Positions 25,876 through 35,222 are shown, counted from the stretch's first letter. The stretch is 64,000 nucleotides of DNA from Bacillus timonensis (GCF_000285535.1 NZ_HE610985.1:903134-967133); one strand, 5' to 3'. Numbers and translations: made by a program. The notes: a model not told the origin generated them from the letters alone.

Positions 25876-27334
25876 ATGAAAACTTTGTATCAACATTTCG
25901 TAAATGTTCAAGATCCTTTTCCTTAATTAGTAAACTAACCACAGTATAAGCAAGCAGTGAGAAAAGGATTGGTAAGACAACTGAATGCATACCAAATGCT
26001 TCTGGGTAAGTCGTATAGATGAGAATATAGCTTCCTACTCCAATTACGATAGAAGAAATTGCACCGTACTTATTTCCCCTTCGCCAGTACAAACCAAGCA
26101 CAACTGTCCAAATAAATGCTGCCTCAAGTCCACCAAACGCAAACAAGTTTAACCAAATAAGCAGATCAGGTGGATGAATCGCAAGTAAGAAGACAAGAAT
26201 TCCAATTAACCCTGTTACACTCATACTTATTCTTTTGACAACAGTTTCAGATGCATCAGGTTTAATGTAGTTCAGATACACATCCTTTACAATCGATGAG
26301 CCTACAATTAGTAATAAAGAGTTAACGGTGGACATGATTGCTGCCATCGGTGCAGATAGAACAATACCGGCTAACCATGGCGGTAATACCTCCATTGCAA
26401 GTAACGGCATAACTGTATCTGGAACTTCAATACCTGGAAGAATTACCCTTGCAAATACTCCTGATAAATGCATGCCAAGCATGATAAAACCAACAACTAC
26501 GGTTCCTATAATCATCGCCTGATGCATTGCTTTTGCATGTCTATATGACATTGCTCGTACCGCAATCTGCGGCAAACCAACAACCCCCACCCCTACAAGA
26601 ATCCAAAAGGAGGATAAATATAAGGGAGTGAGGGAACCATCATGTCCAAATGGAGATACGAGTTTTGGATTCTCTGCGATCAGCTCATTCATAATTGCTG
26701 GTACACCTCCACCAGCTATGATTGTTCCAATAAGAATGATAAGGGTACCCACAAACATGATAATCCCTTGGATAGTTTCTGTAAGAGCAACAGCGCGGAA
26801 TCCACCAATTGTTACATAAATTAAGATAGAAACAGCAAAAATGAATAATGAACTCGTATAAGACAAGCCAGTTAACGACTCAATTAACCTGCCACCACCA
26901 ACCCATTGGGCAGTCATCGAGGCAAATAAAAAGATGATAATGCTTACCGACGATAACAAAACAACCCACTTTGAATTATAACGCTCTTTTAAAAAATCTA
27001 TGAGGGTAACTGCATTTATTTTACGCGCCACTATCGCAAACTTTTTTCCTAATACGGCTAGAACAAAATATCCAGTGACCACCTGAATCATCGCTAGCAA
27101 TACCCAACCTAGGCCCATGTTATAGGCAGCACCAGGGCCACCAATGAAACTACTCGCACTTCCATAAGTAGCAACCATTGTCATCGCAAGAACAAATCCA
27201 CCAAGTTCACGGCTCCCAAGAAAATAATCTTGGAGAAACCCTGAATTTTTCTTGATATGGCCAGCGGCATAAATGCCAACAAAAAAAATCACGACTAACA
27301 GTCCAAGGAAAGGAATCATAACTTCCCAATTCAT
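25874..27334 (-). CDS. panF: Sodium/pantothenate symporter
   Basis: 486-residue sodium:solute symporter with 13 predicted membrane helices. Family features are VATYGSASSFIGGPGAAYNMGLGW, the sodium-site region SAPMAAIMSTVNSLLLIVGSSIVKD and the long WVLLAMIQVVTGYFVLA helix. The small membrane protein encoded immediately upstream is the standard partner of panF in many bacteria. Its ATG overlaps the partner's TGA (ATGA), showing translational coupling; GGGAGGGG precedes it. It imports pantothenate for coenzyme A synthesis. Confidence 0.93.
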   Translation of the reverse strand: MNWEVMIPFLGLLVVIFFVGIYAAGHIKKNSGFLQDYFLGSRELGGFVLAMTMVATYGSASSFIGGPGAAYNMGLGWVLLAMIQVVTGYFVLAVLGKKFAIVARKINAVTLIDFLKERYNSKWVVLLSSVSIIIFLFASMTAQWVGGGRLIESLTGLSYTSSLFIFAVSILIYVTIGGFRAVALTETIQGIIMFVGTLIILIGTIIAGGGVPAIMNELIAENPKLVSPFGHDGSLTPLYLSSFWILVGVGVVGLPQIAVRAMSYRHAKAMHQAMIIGTVVVGFIMLGMHLSGVFARVILPGIEVPDTVMPLLAMEVLPPWLAGIVLSAPMAAIMSTVNSLLLIVGSSIVKDVYLNYIKPDASETVVKRISMSVTGLIGILVFLLAIHPPDLLIWLNLFAFGGLEAAFIWTVVLGLYWRRGNKYGAISSIVIGVGSYILIYTTYPEAFGMHSVVLPILFSLLAYTVVSLLIKEKDLEHLRNVDTKFS

Positions 27335-27618
27335 AAGGAATCCCCTCCCTTTTCTTCTTCAAACGGAACCTCTTTAAATACATTTTTTACAAGAATAATC
27401 ACTAATAAGACGACTACTAGAAAACCAACCACACAACTGTAAAAAAACCAACTTGGCAAACCAACAATATATGTATATTCATCAACAGGCTTTGATCCGA
27501 ACCCATATGCAAAGCCAAACCACCATAAAAAGTTAAAGATTGCTAAACCTATTCCAATTAATGCTTCTTTTTTGGCAACCTTGTATCTACGGTCACCTTT
27601 CATTTTATTTTGATCCAT
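27331..27618 (-). CDS. YhdT family (DUF997) small membrane protein
   Basis: 95-residue protein with two membrane segments (EALIGIGLAIFNFLWWFGFAYG and YSCVVGFLVVVLLVIILV) and charged ends. YhdT-type proteins are encoded with PanF and probably assist it; the molecular role is not established. ATG 27618 follows AGGAGAAG at about 8 nt; 12 extra upstream residues in the longer frame are unlikely. It is the first gene of the panF unit. Confidence 0.85.
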   Translation of the reverse strand: MDQNKMKGDRRYKVAKKEALIGIGLAIFNFLWWFGFAYGFGSKPVDEYTYIVGLPSWFFYSCVVGFLVVVLLVIILVKNVFKEVPFEEEKGGDSL

Positions 27619-27784
27619 TGTACTTCTCCTAACCAATGCAAATACGTTAAACATTTCCTTATTCTATATCCTACCCTAAAAATCCTTTAGTGAACACAAA
27701 TGAAGGATAATCCGGGAAAGTGAAAATTGATAGCATCGTGACTACCCGTTGCCAAGACAAGTTAAGTTTTTTACTCCATCAAAA

Positions 27785-27816
27785 AAGCTACCTAAGAACC
27801 ATGCTTAGGTAGCTTC
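27785..27816 (-). terminator. Terminator of ltaS
   Basis: Stem AAGCTACCTAAG/CTTAGGTAGCTT with a short loop. On the minus strand it is followed by TTTTTGATGG. Confidence 0.85.
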
Positions 27817-27824
27817 CGTTTTTA

Positions 27825-29780
27825 TTATTCCTCTGATTCGCCATCAATTAAATAATTGTAGTCTGAGCGATCAACCGGCTCAAATCCTGGTGGATTATAG
27901 AATCTCAACAAGTCACCATTAACCACTTTATCAGAAGTAGCCAATTTTTCTTCAACGATGTCCTGAAGCTTTTTCGCTGTGTCTAGCTGGTCTTCTGTAA
28001 TTTCAGTACCAGTTGCTGAATTATAAAACTTCCCATCAACCGCAGAAATAGTTGGACTTACAAAATCACCATTACGGAATGGAACAACTTGATCATGTTG
28101 TTCAGATAGTAAATCAGATCCGAATTGCACATAATCCTTTGTATCGATTCCAAGCAAGTGTAAAAGTGTTGGAAGAAGATCGATTTGACCACCATATTGG
28201 TGACTTACCCCGCCTTCCATTCCTGGAACACGGATAAACAATGGTACTCTTTGAAGAGATGCACTATCAAATGGAGTAATTTCTTCTTTACCAAGAACTT
28301 GCGTCATGGCTTTATTATGGTTTTCAGAAATACCATAATGGTCACCATACATAATGATAATTGAATTATCGTATAAGCCTTTTTCTTTCAAGTCATTGAA
28401 GAATTGCTCTAATGCTTCATCTGCATATCGTGCAGTTTGGAAATATCTATCAACCGAACGATCACCTGTTGTATGAGGTTCTATCGTTGCATCCTCATCA
28501 TCGATTCGATACGGATAGTGATGCGTAACAGTAATAAATTTTGAGTAAAATGGCTGTGGTAAAGTTTCTAATAAATCTGCTGATTGCTCATAAAAAGGTT
28601 TATCCATTAATCCATATTCAGCAAGATCTTCTGGGTTCATTTGATAATAACTTGAATCAAAGAAGTGGTTATAACCAAATGATTTATAAATTTCATTACG
28701 GTTCCAGAAGCTTCCAGAGTTACCATGGAATACAGCTGAAGTGTATCCTTCTTGGCCAAGGATTGCTGGTGCTGCTTGATATGTGTTCAAGCCTTTTGTT
28801 GTAAAAGCTGAACCCTGTGGTAAACCGTATAATGAGTTTTCAAGAATAAATTCCGCATCAGCCGTTTTACCTTGTGCTGTCTGATGGAAGAAATTATCAA
28901 AATAAAACGTACTACCTTCATTAACTAATGAATTTAAGAACGGTGTTACCTCTTCTCCATTCAACTTGTAATTAATTAGGAAGTTTTGCATGGATTCAAG
29001 ATGAAGATAAATTACGTTCATACCTTTACCTGCTCCAAAATACTCTGGATTTGGTTCAGCATAATTCGCCTTCGTATAGTTAATAACTTCAATACTGTCA
29101 TTACTGTCCGCTAACGCTCTTTGCGTTGACGCTTTTGTACTTTGAACAGCATCGTAAATTGTGTAGTTATACATACCTAAATATTTCACAATATAGTGGC
29201 GGTCAAATCCACGTGTTAACAACTGTGGACGATCAGCCTCTGCTAATGTAAGGTTAACTGCAGAAATTAAAATCGCAAACGCAAATAATGCAGCTACTTT
29301 TAAACCTCTCATACTTGTTGTCGTTTCAACCTTCACGACTTTAAATAGAACAAGTCCTACTAATACAAGAAAGTCAACAAAGAATAAGAAATCATATGGT
29401 TTTAAAAGTGAAACAACACTTCCACTAACATCACCAAAGTTTTGTGTTTGGAACAATGTTGGCAATGTGATAAAGTCACTAAAGAATCGGTAGTATAAAA
29501 TATTCGCGTATAAAAGGAAAGACATTAGAAAATAGATAATAAGAAGTCTTCTATATCTCTTTTTTCCTTTACCTAAAAATGAAAAACCTAGAAAAAATAA
29601 AGCCGATCCCAATGGATTTAGCAATAATAAAAATGTCTGTAATGAGTTATCAATATTTAAGTTAAATTCGGTTGATTGCGAAATATATGTTTTTAACCAT
29701 AAGAATACCACTGCTAATAAGTAAAAGCCAAAAAAGCCGGTGAAGATATTTTGACCACGTTTTAGAATGTTCTTTTTCAT
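27825..29780 (-). CDS. ltaS: Lipoteichoic acid synthase (LTA synthase family)
   Basis: 651-residue membrane enzyme that polymerises glycerol phosphate from phosphatidylglycerol into lipoteichoic acid. Five membrane helices occupy about residues 10-180. The extracellular alkaline-phosphatase-like domain holds the metal ligand Glu262 in YLHLESMQNF and the catalytic Thr306 in QGKTADAEF; IMYGDHYG and TVTHHYPYR complete the site. An ALA-Asp at residues 222-225 lies where the signal peptidase cut (Ala-Tyr-Ala in Staphylococcus) separates the domain. ATG 29780 follows AGGTG; an upstream frame adds 9 residues. B. subtilis has several paralogues (LtaS, YfnI, YqgS), so the exact orthologue is uncertain. 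Confidence 0.9.
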   Translation of the reverse strand: MKKNILKRGQNIFTGFFGFYLLAVVFLWLKTYISQSTEFNLNIDNSLQTFLLLLNPLGSALFFLGFSFLGKGKKRYRRLLIIYFLMSFLLYANILYYRFFSDFITLPTLFQTQNFGDVSGSVVSLLKPYDFLFFVDFLVLVGLVLFKVVKVETTTSMRGLKVAALFAFAILISAVNLTLAEADRPQLLTRGFDRHYIVKYLGMYNYTIYDAVQSTKASTQRALADSNDSIEVINYTKANYAEPNPEYFGAGKGMNVIYLHLESMQNFLINYKLNGEEVTPFLNSLVNEGSTFYFDNFFHQTAQGKTADAEFILENSLYGLPQGSAFTTKGLNTYQAAPAILGQEGYTSAVFHGNSGSFWNRNEIYKSFGYNHFFDSSYYQMNPEDLAEYGLMDKPFYEQSADLLETLPQPFYSKFITVTHHYPYRIDDEDATIEPHTTGDRSVDRYFQTARYADEALEQFFNDLKEKGLYDNSIIIMYGDHYGISENHNKAMTQVLGKEEITPFDSASLQRVPLFIRVPGMEGGVSHQYGGQIDLLPTLLHLLGIDTKDYVQFGSDLLSEQHDQVVPFRNGDFVSPTISAVDGKFYNSATGTEITEDQLDTAKKLQDIVEEKLATSDKVVNGDLLRFYNPPGFEPVDRSDYNYLIDGESEE

Positions 29781-30152
29781 GATTGCACCTACCTTCAATC
29801 TAAACAAGAATTATTTCATTAACTAAAATCATAAAAACTATTTTACCAATCAAATATGAACAAATTATTAACAAACGTAATGAAATTTACATTTGCAACA
29901 CATTCATTTACTTTACTACGTTTCTTAAAAATGTCAAGAGTCCTAGAAACCCCCGGAATTTTCTTGCAATTTTAGTATCCCTTTACATCCCTGCCTGTAC
30001 ACATTTTTCACAAACAATTATATGATACGTTTTAACGCTTCTAAATATGACAACTTATTTTTAGTATTGAGCAAATAAACAGACGAAATTAGGTATTCTC
30101 AATTATACTATTTTAATAGAAATGAACTTTATCAGAAAGGGCTATTGGGACT
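29781..30152. other. 372-bp divergent intergenic region
   Basis: It separates ltaS (minus) from the phosphoesterase gene (plus). It is very A/T-rich. A TATACT at 30104-30109 could be the -10 of the phosphoesterase gene, but no good -35 lies 17 nt upstream. No ORF, repeat or hairpin stood out. Confidence 0.4.
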
Positions 30153-31244
30153 ATGTTTTTTCTTGCAATTTTTTTATTTATTGCACTTTATGTCGGAATG
30201 TGTACTTTCTTTGGGTATATGGGCTGGCTCTGGCTAAAAAAGTCCTTTTCGTTCCCATATAGAAATACATACATATTAATTATTCTTGTCCTATCGTTAT
30301 CCATATTTGTTGGATACTCTACTTCATCCACTATTTTACAAATTGTTGGATATTATTGGTTACTTCTAATCGGATATGGTCTAATCCTTCTACCACTTGC
30401 CTCTTTTTTCTTTTTTCTTTTTAAAAAGAAGGGAATTCGTATAATTGGATTTGGAGTGTTGTCGGTGTATGTACTTATTTTTAGCTTCGGGACTTTTTAT
30501 GCATGGAGTCCTGTTTTGCGTACATTTGATATCTCCATCAACAAAAATACCAATCGGGATCATTTGAAGATTTTAATGGCTTCTGACCTTCACCTTGGGA
30601 ATATTATTGGTAAAAACCACCTTGAAAAATTTGTCCATTTAATAGAAGAAACTAGGCCGGATATCATATTCATCCCTGGCGACTTAATTGATGATCACAT
30701 TGAGCCATTTATGAAGGAAGAGATGGGCGACACGATGAAAAAAATGAACGCACCACTTGGTGTTTACGCTACTCTTGGAAATCATGATTACTACGGGAAC
30801 GATGAGGTACGAATTGTTGAAGAAATGAAGAAGCTTGGAATCGAGGTTTTAACGGATGAAGTTACAAGGATCGAGAATGATTTCTATATTATAGGAAGGA
30901 ATGATGATACAGATGAAAATCGCGCTGAAATTAAGGAGCTTGTTGCCTCTATTAATCATGCAAAACCGATAATCATGCTTGACCATCAACCAAATCAGTT
31001 AAATGAAGCAAAGGAATATGGAATCGACTTACTTCTGTCAGGACATACCCATCGAGGACAAGTCTTTCCAGGAAATCTGATTACCCACATGCTATATGAA
31101 AATGACTACGGCTTGTTGAAAAAAGGCGAATTACATTCCAAAGTATCATCTGGATTTGGTACATGGGGACCACCACTTCGAATTGGAACGAGGTCTGAGG
31201 TTGTCTTAATTAATGTAGAATTTAAAAAAGCATTACCAGATTAG
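30153..31244 (+). CDS. Membrane-anchored metallophosphoesterase
   Basis: 363-residue protein with four hydrophobic segments in residues 1-125, then a calcineurin-like phosphoesterase domain. All metal motifs are present: ASDLHLGN, GDLIDDH, LGNHDYYGN, LDHQP and SGHTHRGQVFP. The family includes YkuE-type and UDP-2,3-diacylglucosamine pyrophosphatase-like enzymes; the substrate is unknown. It starts at ATG 30153 behind a modest GGG-containing site. Its last codons form the terminator stem at 31230-31254. Confidence 0.88.
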   Translation: MFFLAIFLFIALYVGMCTFFGYMGWLWLKKSFSFPYRNTYILIILVLSLSIFVGYSTSSTILQIVGYYWLLLIGYGLILLPLASFFFFLFKKKGIRIIGFGVLSVYVLIFSFGTFYAWSPVLRTFDISINKNTNRDHLKILMASDLHLGNIIGKNHLEKFVHLIEETRPDIIFIPGDLIDDHIEPFMKEEMGDTMKKMNAPLGVYATLGNHDYYGNDEVRIVEEMKKLGIEVLTDEVTRIENDFYIIGRNDDTDENRAEIKELVASINHAKPIIMLDHQPNQLNEAKEYGIDLLLSGHTHRGQVFPGNLITHMLYENDYGLLKKGELHSKVSSGFGTWGPPLRIGTRSEVVLINVEFKKALPD

Positions 31245-31254
31245 GAGGTAATGC
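31230..31254 (+). terminator. Terminator overlapping the phosphoesterase stop
   Basis: Perfect stem GCATTACC/GGTAATGC with a 9-nt loop containing the stop codon, followed by TTTCTCGGTTT. The A-run on its left may let it serve the convergent DoxX gene too. Confidence 0.7.
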
Positions 31255-31263
31255 TTTCTCGGT

Positions 31264-31689
31264 TTATTGAACGGATGTAGTATTATTTTCGTTCCCTTTT
31301 CCAATAAACTGGTCAAGAGCAAAAGCCTTAGAACCAACAATAGCAAGCATTACGGCCATCGCAAGAAAAGCTAAGTCTAACTCATACCCTGCCATTTGAC
31401 CATCCCCAAGAAAGCCTATTGGAAGTTTCACTTTTATAATTGCTCCAACCATTATGACAGCAAATAAGATTGAAACGATTCGAGTAAATAATCCAAGCAC
31501 TAACATAATTCCCCCAACTAGCTCGACAGTCGCTACACCATATGCCAAAACACCTGGAATTCCAATGCTCTCAAACCAGCCAGCGGTATTCTCTACCCCA
31601 CCTTGAAACTTCACAAGTCCATGAATAAAGAACGTAATACCTAAAACCACTCTAATAATGAAACTACCTAACTCAAATTTATTTTCCAT
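31264..31689 (-). CDS. DoxX family membrane protein
   Basis: 141-residue protein with four membrane helices. Typical DoxX features are VLGITFFIHGLVKFQGG at the N-terminus, GVATVELVGGIMLVLGLFTR in the middle and YELDLAFLAMAVMLAIVG near the end. ATG 31689 has GGAGGAAA directly upstream and overlaps the 3' end of the esterase gene by 11 nt, so the two are co-translated. Its function (thiol or quinone-linked redox) is not established here. Confidence 0.85.
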   Translation of the reverse strand: MENKFELGSFIIRVVLGITFFIHGLVKFQGGVENTAGWFESIGIPGVLAYGVATVELVGGIMLVLGLFTRIVSILFAVIMVGAIIKVKLPIGFLGDGQMAGYELDLAFLAMAVMLAIVGSKAFALDQFIGKGNENNTTSVQ

Positions 31690-32344
31690 TTCTATTTCCT
31701 CCATTTTTTAGATCATTCGTAATCCAATTCATAAAATCACGATAATTTTGTAATGAAACTGTATGTCCCTCCGGATACGAATGAAAACTCACATTCGCTC
31801 CTTGATTTTCGAAAAAATCTTTGCTCTCTTCTCCCCATTCAAATGGTAGAACAGGATCATATTCTCCATGGGAAATGAAGATTGAAAGGTTAGCGACTGA
31901 CTGAATGTGATATTCCTCCTTTACAAAGAACGGAATATACCCACTTAATGCAACAATGCCCTTAATTCTTTCTCCTAATGTTAGCCCTAATGTCATCGAA
32001 ACAATAGCTCCTTGGCTGAATCCTAATAAATAGATGTTCTCTTGATCGATTGGATAGCTTTGCGAAGCATACTCAAGAAAATTTGTGAGTTGACCAATGC
32101 TCCGGTCGAATACTTCTCTGTGGGGTTTGCCATATCCTTCAATTGTAAAAAACGCATAACCCGGTGGCTGTGCTATTGGACCACGAATACTAAAAACAAA
32201 AAATGTATCCTCCTTTCCCCTCACCAATGATAGAAGGTCCTGTTCATTGCTCCCCATACCATGCATTAAAAACAACGCAGGATATTTTCTATCAGGATCA
32301 ATTGTGGAAGGAGTGCGTAGCTCATAAACAATAGGTGAATTCAT
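31679..32344 (-). CDS. Carboxylesterase/phospholipase-like alpha/beta hydrolase
   Basis: 221-residue hydrolase of the phospholipase/carboxylesterase family. The oxyanion segment is LFLMHGMGSNEQDLL, the nucleophile Ser lies in LLGFSQGAIVSMTLG, the Asp in SHGEYDPVLPFEWG and the His in PEGHTVSLQNY. It starts at ATG 32344 behind AGGGAGGAA. It has no signal peptide, so it acts in the cytoplasm. It is paired with a DoxX gene, an arrangement seen with stress or detoxification genes. Confidence 0.88.
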   Translation of the reverse strand: MNSPIVYELRTPSTIDPDRKYPALFLMHGMGSNEQDLLSLVRGKEDTFFVFSIRGPIAQPPGYAFFTIEGYGKPHREVFDRSIGQLTNFLEYASQSYPIDQENIYLLGFSQGAIVSMTLGLTLGERIKGIVALSGYIPFFVKEEYHIQSVANLSIFISHGEYDPVLPFEWGEESKDFFENQGANVSFHSYPEGHTVSLQNYRDFMNWITNDLKNGGNRNGK

Positions 32345-32718
32345 GTTGTTCCTCCCTTCATCGAGTTTTTACTTATGCAGTAGTATCTCCACAGAGATTT
32401 ATTTATATAAGAATAAAATATTCATACAAAGAGACTTCAAAGCAAAAAAAAAAGAAAACCTTTCGAGATTTGTTTTCTAATATGAATATTTGTTGTTTAT
32501 AAGGTAACAAGATATACAGTAGATTGTCAACTCTTTTTTTGTTACTATAATCAAAGACACATTGGTTTTTTGGACCCAATTTTTTTCGAGCTTGTCTCAA
32601 TAAACTTCATTTGAAAAATCGAGCATCCGCCTGAAGCTATAACTTTATTCGGTTTGGGTTTAAATTCCGCAACTAAATAAAGTTTAGTTTCCTACTAGAA
32701 TACATGTGAGGTACAAAT
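32345..32718. other. 374-bp divergent intergenic region carrying palindromic element copy B
   Basis: Between the esterase (minus) and the XRE-cupin regulator (plus). A/T-rich at first (32345-32560), with no usable ORF despite an open frame near 32403-32600. The right part is a diverged copy of the element at 19141-19326. Confidence 0.5.
32565..32687. repeat. Palindromic intergenic element, copy B
   Basis: It shares with copy A, in the same order, GACCCAATTTTTTTCGAGC (copy A has GCCCGATTTTTTTCGAGC), AACTT, AAAAATCG, GCATCCGCC, ACTTTATTC and a final AATAAAGTT. Inverted arms AACTTTATT (32641-32649) and AATAAAGTT (32676-32684) bound a short loop. The inner GTGGGG hairpin of copy A is missing, so this copy is shortened. 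The tight hairpin has also decayed. Confidence 0.6.
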
Positions 32719-33258
32719 ATGGATATCGGTACTAAAATTCGTGCAATACGAAATCGAAAAAAGATAACCATCGCCCAAATGTGCGAAGGTACAGGCCTAT
32801 CAAAGGGATTTATTAGTAATGTTGAAAACAATAATACATCCCCATCAATCAATACGTTAAAAGCAATTGCTGATTTCCTTGAAGTCCCGCTTCCTTACCT
32901 ATTATTAGAAAAGAAAGAACATATGCGGGTAGTTCGGAAGGATGAACGAACGATTACCTCTTTTAATAATTTAAAAGTGGAACATCTCACCTCAAAAGGT
33001 GGACTCCGCATGATGATTGTTGAATGTCCACCAGGCGCTTCAATGGGCGAACCAAATGCCCATGAAGGCGAAGAATGTCACTTAGTATTAAAAGGAAGCA
33101 TTTTGGCTGAACAAGGGGAAGATTCCATTATTGTAAAAGAAGGAGATTCATTTAGCTGGAATGCTAGTGTCCCTCATTTTGTAAAAAACATTGGGGATAC
33201 AACAGCGGTAATTTTGATTTCCGTGTATTCAGATGCAGAATTGAACGATATTTTATAG
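32719..33258 (+). CDS. XRE family regulator with C-terminal cupin domain
   Basis: 179-residue regulator. An N-terminal helix-turn-helix of the XRE type (residues 5-60, IRNRKKITIAQMCEGTGLSKGFISNVE) is followed by a cupin sensor domain (about 105-175, GASMGEPNAHEGEECHLVLKGSI and SFSWNASVPHFVKNIG). This architecture is common among regulators of amino-acid, polyamine or sugar-acid genes, with the ligand bound in the cupin barrel. ATG 32719 has GAGGTAC upstream. The neighbours give no clear target; the adjacent divergent esterase-DoxX pair is a candidate. Confidence 0.9.
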   Translation: MDIGTKIRAIRNRKKITIAQMCEGTGLSKGFISNVENNNTSPSINTLKAIADFLEVPLPYLLLEKKEHMRVVRKDERTITSFNNLKVEHLTSKGGLRMMIVECPPGASMGEPNAHEGEECHLVLKGSILAEQGEDSIIVKEGDSFSWNASVPHFVKNIGDTTAVILISVYSDAELNDIL

Positions 33259-33263
33259 TTTCA

Positions 33264-33291
33264 GGCTTGCGGCAATCGCAGGCTTTTTTTC
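33264..33291 (+). terminator. Terminator of the XRE-cupin gene
   Basis: Stem GGCTTGCG/CGCAGGC (one mismatch) followed by T7. Confidence 0.65.
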
Positions 33292-33331
33292 TTGGGTTAA
33301 AAACTGTTTCGAGGCAAATAATAAAAAAGCT

Positions 33332-33380
33332 TTGACTTACCTTTAAAAATCATGTACATTATCTAATGTACGAACATTAT
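33332..33380 (+). promoter_or_regulatory. guaC promoter with PurBox-like site
   Basis: TTGACT (33332-33337), 17 nt, TACATT (33355-33360). Directly downstream, GTACGAACATTA (33369-33380) matches the core CGAACATTA of PurR boxes. In B. subtilis guaC belongs to the PurR regulon. Only one half-box was seen, and a GTACATT/AATGTAC inverted repeat overlaps it. Confidence 0.55.
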
Positions 33381-33424
33381 TAAACAACAAAGAAAATAAT
33401 ATTCGGTTTTAGGAGTGTTTTTAA

Positions 33425-34408
33425 ATGGATAATGTATTTGATTATGAAGATATTCAGTTAATCCCTGCAAAATGTGTTGTAAACAGCCGTTCTGAGTGTG
33501 ACACAACCGTTGAATTCGGTGGCCACACATTCAAACTTCCGGTTGTCCCAGCGAACATGCAGACAATTATAGATGAAAAAATCGCATTATTTTTAGCAGA
33601 AAATGGCTATTTCTATATCATGCACCGTTTTAACCCTGAAAAACGTGTTGATTTTATTAAGGATATGCAAGCTCGTGGATTAATTGCCTCAATTAGTGTT
33701 GGAGTTAAGCCTGAGGAATACACTTTCATCGAACAACTTGCTGAAGAAAACCTTGTCCCAGAATTCATCACAATTGATATCGCACATGGTCATGCAAACT
33801 CAGTTATTGAAATGATTAAGCATATTAAAAAGCATTTACCAAAGAGCTTCGTAATTGCTGGGAATGTTGGTACTCCAGAAGCTGTAAGAGAATTAGAAAA
33901 TGCTGGAGCTGACGCAACAAAGGTTGGAATCGGACCAGGTAAAGTTTGTATCACAAAAATCAAAACTGGTTTCGGAACTGGTGGTTGGCAACTTGCTGCA
34001 CTTCGTTGGTGTGCAAAGGCTGCAACAAAACCTATCATTGCTGACGGTGGTATCCGTACTCACGGTGATATCGCAAAATCCGTTCGCTTCGGTGCAAAAA
34101 TGGTTATGATTGGATCGCTCTTCGCTGGACATGAAGAGTCACCTGGTGAAACAAAAGAGATTGAAGGAAAACTTGTGAAAGAATACTTCGGTTCAGCTTC
34201 TGAATTCCAAAAAGGTGAAAAGAAGAACGTTGAAGGAAAGAAAATCTACGTTGAGCACAAAGGTTCCTTAAAAGATACGTTAAAAGAAATGGAACAAGAC
34301 CTTCAATCTGCTATTTCTTATTCAGGAGGAAACAAATTGGATTCCATCCGCCACGTTGACTATGTAGTAGTTAAAAACTCAATCTTTAATGGTGACAGAA
34401 TCTTTTAA
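33425..34408 (+). CDS. guaC: GMP reductase
   Basis: 327-residue IMP dehydrogenase/GMP reductase family enzyme; it converts GMP to IMP with NADPH in purine salvage. The catalytic loop [20 protein letters not shown] contains the active-site Cys, and [29 protein letters not shown] binds the phosphate. It lacks the CBS domains of IMP dehydrogenase, and its length fits the short GuaC type. ATG 33425 follows AGGAGTG. Confidence 0.95.
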   Translation: MDNVFDYEDIQLIPAKCVVNSRSECDTTVEFGGHTFKLPVVPANMQTIIDEKIALFLAENGYFYIMHRFNPEKRVDFIKDMQARGLIASISVGVKPEEYTFIEQLAEENLVPEFITIDIAHGHANSVIEMIKHIKKHLPKSFVIAGNVGTPEAVRELENAGADATKVGIGPGKVCITKIKTGFGTGGWQLAALRWCAKAATKPIIADGGIRTHGDIAKSVRFGAKMVMIGSLFAGHEESPGETKEIEGKLVKEYFGSASEFQKGEKKNVEGKKIYVEHKGSLKDTLKEMEQDLQSAISYSGGNKLDSIRHVDYVVVKNSIFNGDRIF

Positions 34409-34416
34409 TGAAAAAA

Positions 34417-34449
34417 GGATGAGCTGAAAATAAGCTCATCCTTCTTTAT
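34417..34449 (+). terminator. Terminator of guaC
   Basis: Perfect stem GGATGAGCT/AGCTCATCC with an A-rich loop, followed by TTCTTTATTTTTT. Confidence 0.85.
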
Positions 34450-34492
34450 TTTTTAAAAACATATCAAGCATTCGCCTATTTTTCTTGATTAC

Positions 34493-34894
34493 TTATCTTT
34501 TCTCTACTAACTCCTCGATGAACTGAAATTCAAGTGGTTTTCCAGTAGATGTGTAAAAGAATCCGTTATAACGAATTGTGTCGTTTGAATTAATAATTAA
34601 TTCCTTCAAAGGTTCACCATTATGGTCATAAATTTTCGTGTTAAAACGATACCCCAAATACCCAGCAGAAAGCTTTCCTTTTTTAAAAGTAACTTCATTT
34701 AAGTTTGTAATGATGCGGTTGATCTCCTGTTTTGATGTAATTTCTAACTTATAACCCGAACTCCCATCAACAATTTGAATGCTTGACACATCTTCAACTT
34801 CAATATCAAAAATCTTGTGAGGTACATAGGTAAAACTGTATAGTAGAACAAGAAGTAAAGGGATTACAATTATTATGGTTTTTAATTTCATCAT
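34493..34894 (-). CDS. Hypothetical exported protein with N-terminal membrane anchor
   Basis: 133 residues. An N-terminal hydrophobic helix (MKLKTIIIVIPLLLVLLYSF) is followed by an extracellular beta-rich domain with VSSIQIVDGSSGYKLEITSKQEINRIITNLNEV. The segment starting at the SSIQI strand resembles small lipoprotein-like domains of Bacillus that compare a value with a threshold, but I do not recognise the family. Two ATG codons (34894, 34891) share the AGGTGG site. Confidence 0.7.
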   Translation of the reverse strand: MMKLKTIIIVIPLLLVLLYSFTYVPHKIFDIEVEDVSSIQIVDGSSGYKLEITSKQEINRIITNLNEVTFKKGKLSAGYLGYRFNTKIYDHNGEPLKELIINSNDTIRYNGFFYTSTGKPLEFQFIEELVEKR

Positions 34895-34927
34895 ACTTCC
34901 ACCTTTTTAGAATAGGAGTGTTTTCTA

Positions 34928-35173
34928 TTGTTTATTAAGCTTACGAAAGAACAACAGCAAATGATGATTTCCGACATACAAGAATTTTTCTTGCAAGAAA
35001 GAGACGAGGAAATCAGTGAGTTTGCAGCCGAACAGGTATTTCATTTTGTAAAAGAAAAACTTGCACCACATATTTACAATGCTGCTGTCCACGATGTAAA
35101 AGCAGTGGTCGATCAACAATTTGCATCTCTTGACGACGAAATATTAACACTTGAAAGACCAGTAAGAAGGTAG
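34928..35173 (+). CDS. DUF2164 family protein
   Basis: 81-residue cytoplasmic protein. The start KLTKEQQQMMISDIQEFFLQERDEEISEFAAEQVFHF, split by a short turn, is the DUF2164 pattern; the function is unknown. It uses a TTG start at 34928 with AGGAGTG exactly 7 nt upstream, and no better start exists. Rich in Glu and Gln, with no membrane segment. Confidence 0.85.
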   Translation: MFIKLTKEQQQMMISDIQEFFLQERDEEISEFAAEQVFHFVKEKLAPHIYNAAVHDVKAVVDQQFASLDDEILTLERPVRR

Positions 35174-35222
35174 ATTAAATTTTCGTTTAGTTGCTTACAC
35201 TACCTTTAAGGAGTGAAAGCAA

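Noticed and set aside
32403-32600. 65-codon open frame on the minus strand
   Set aside because: It has no ribosome binding site, has poor composition and overlaps the palindromic element.
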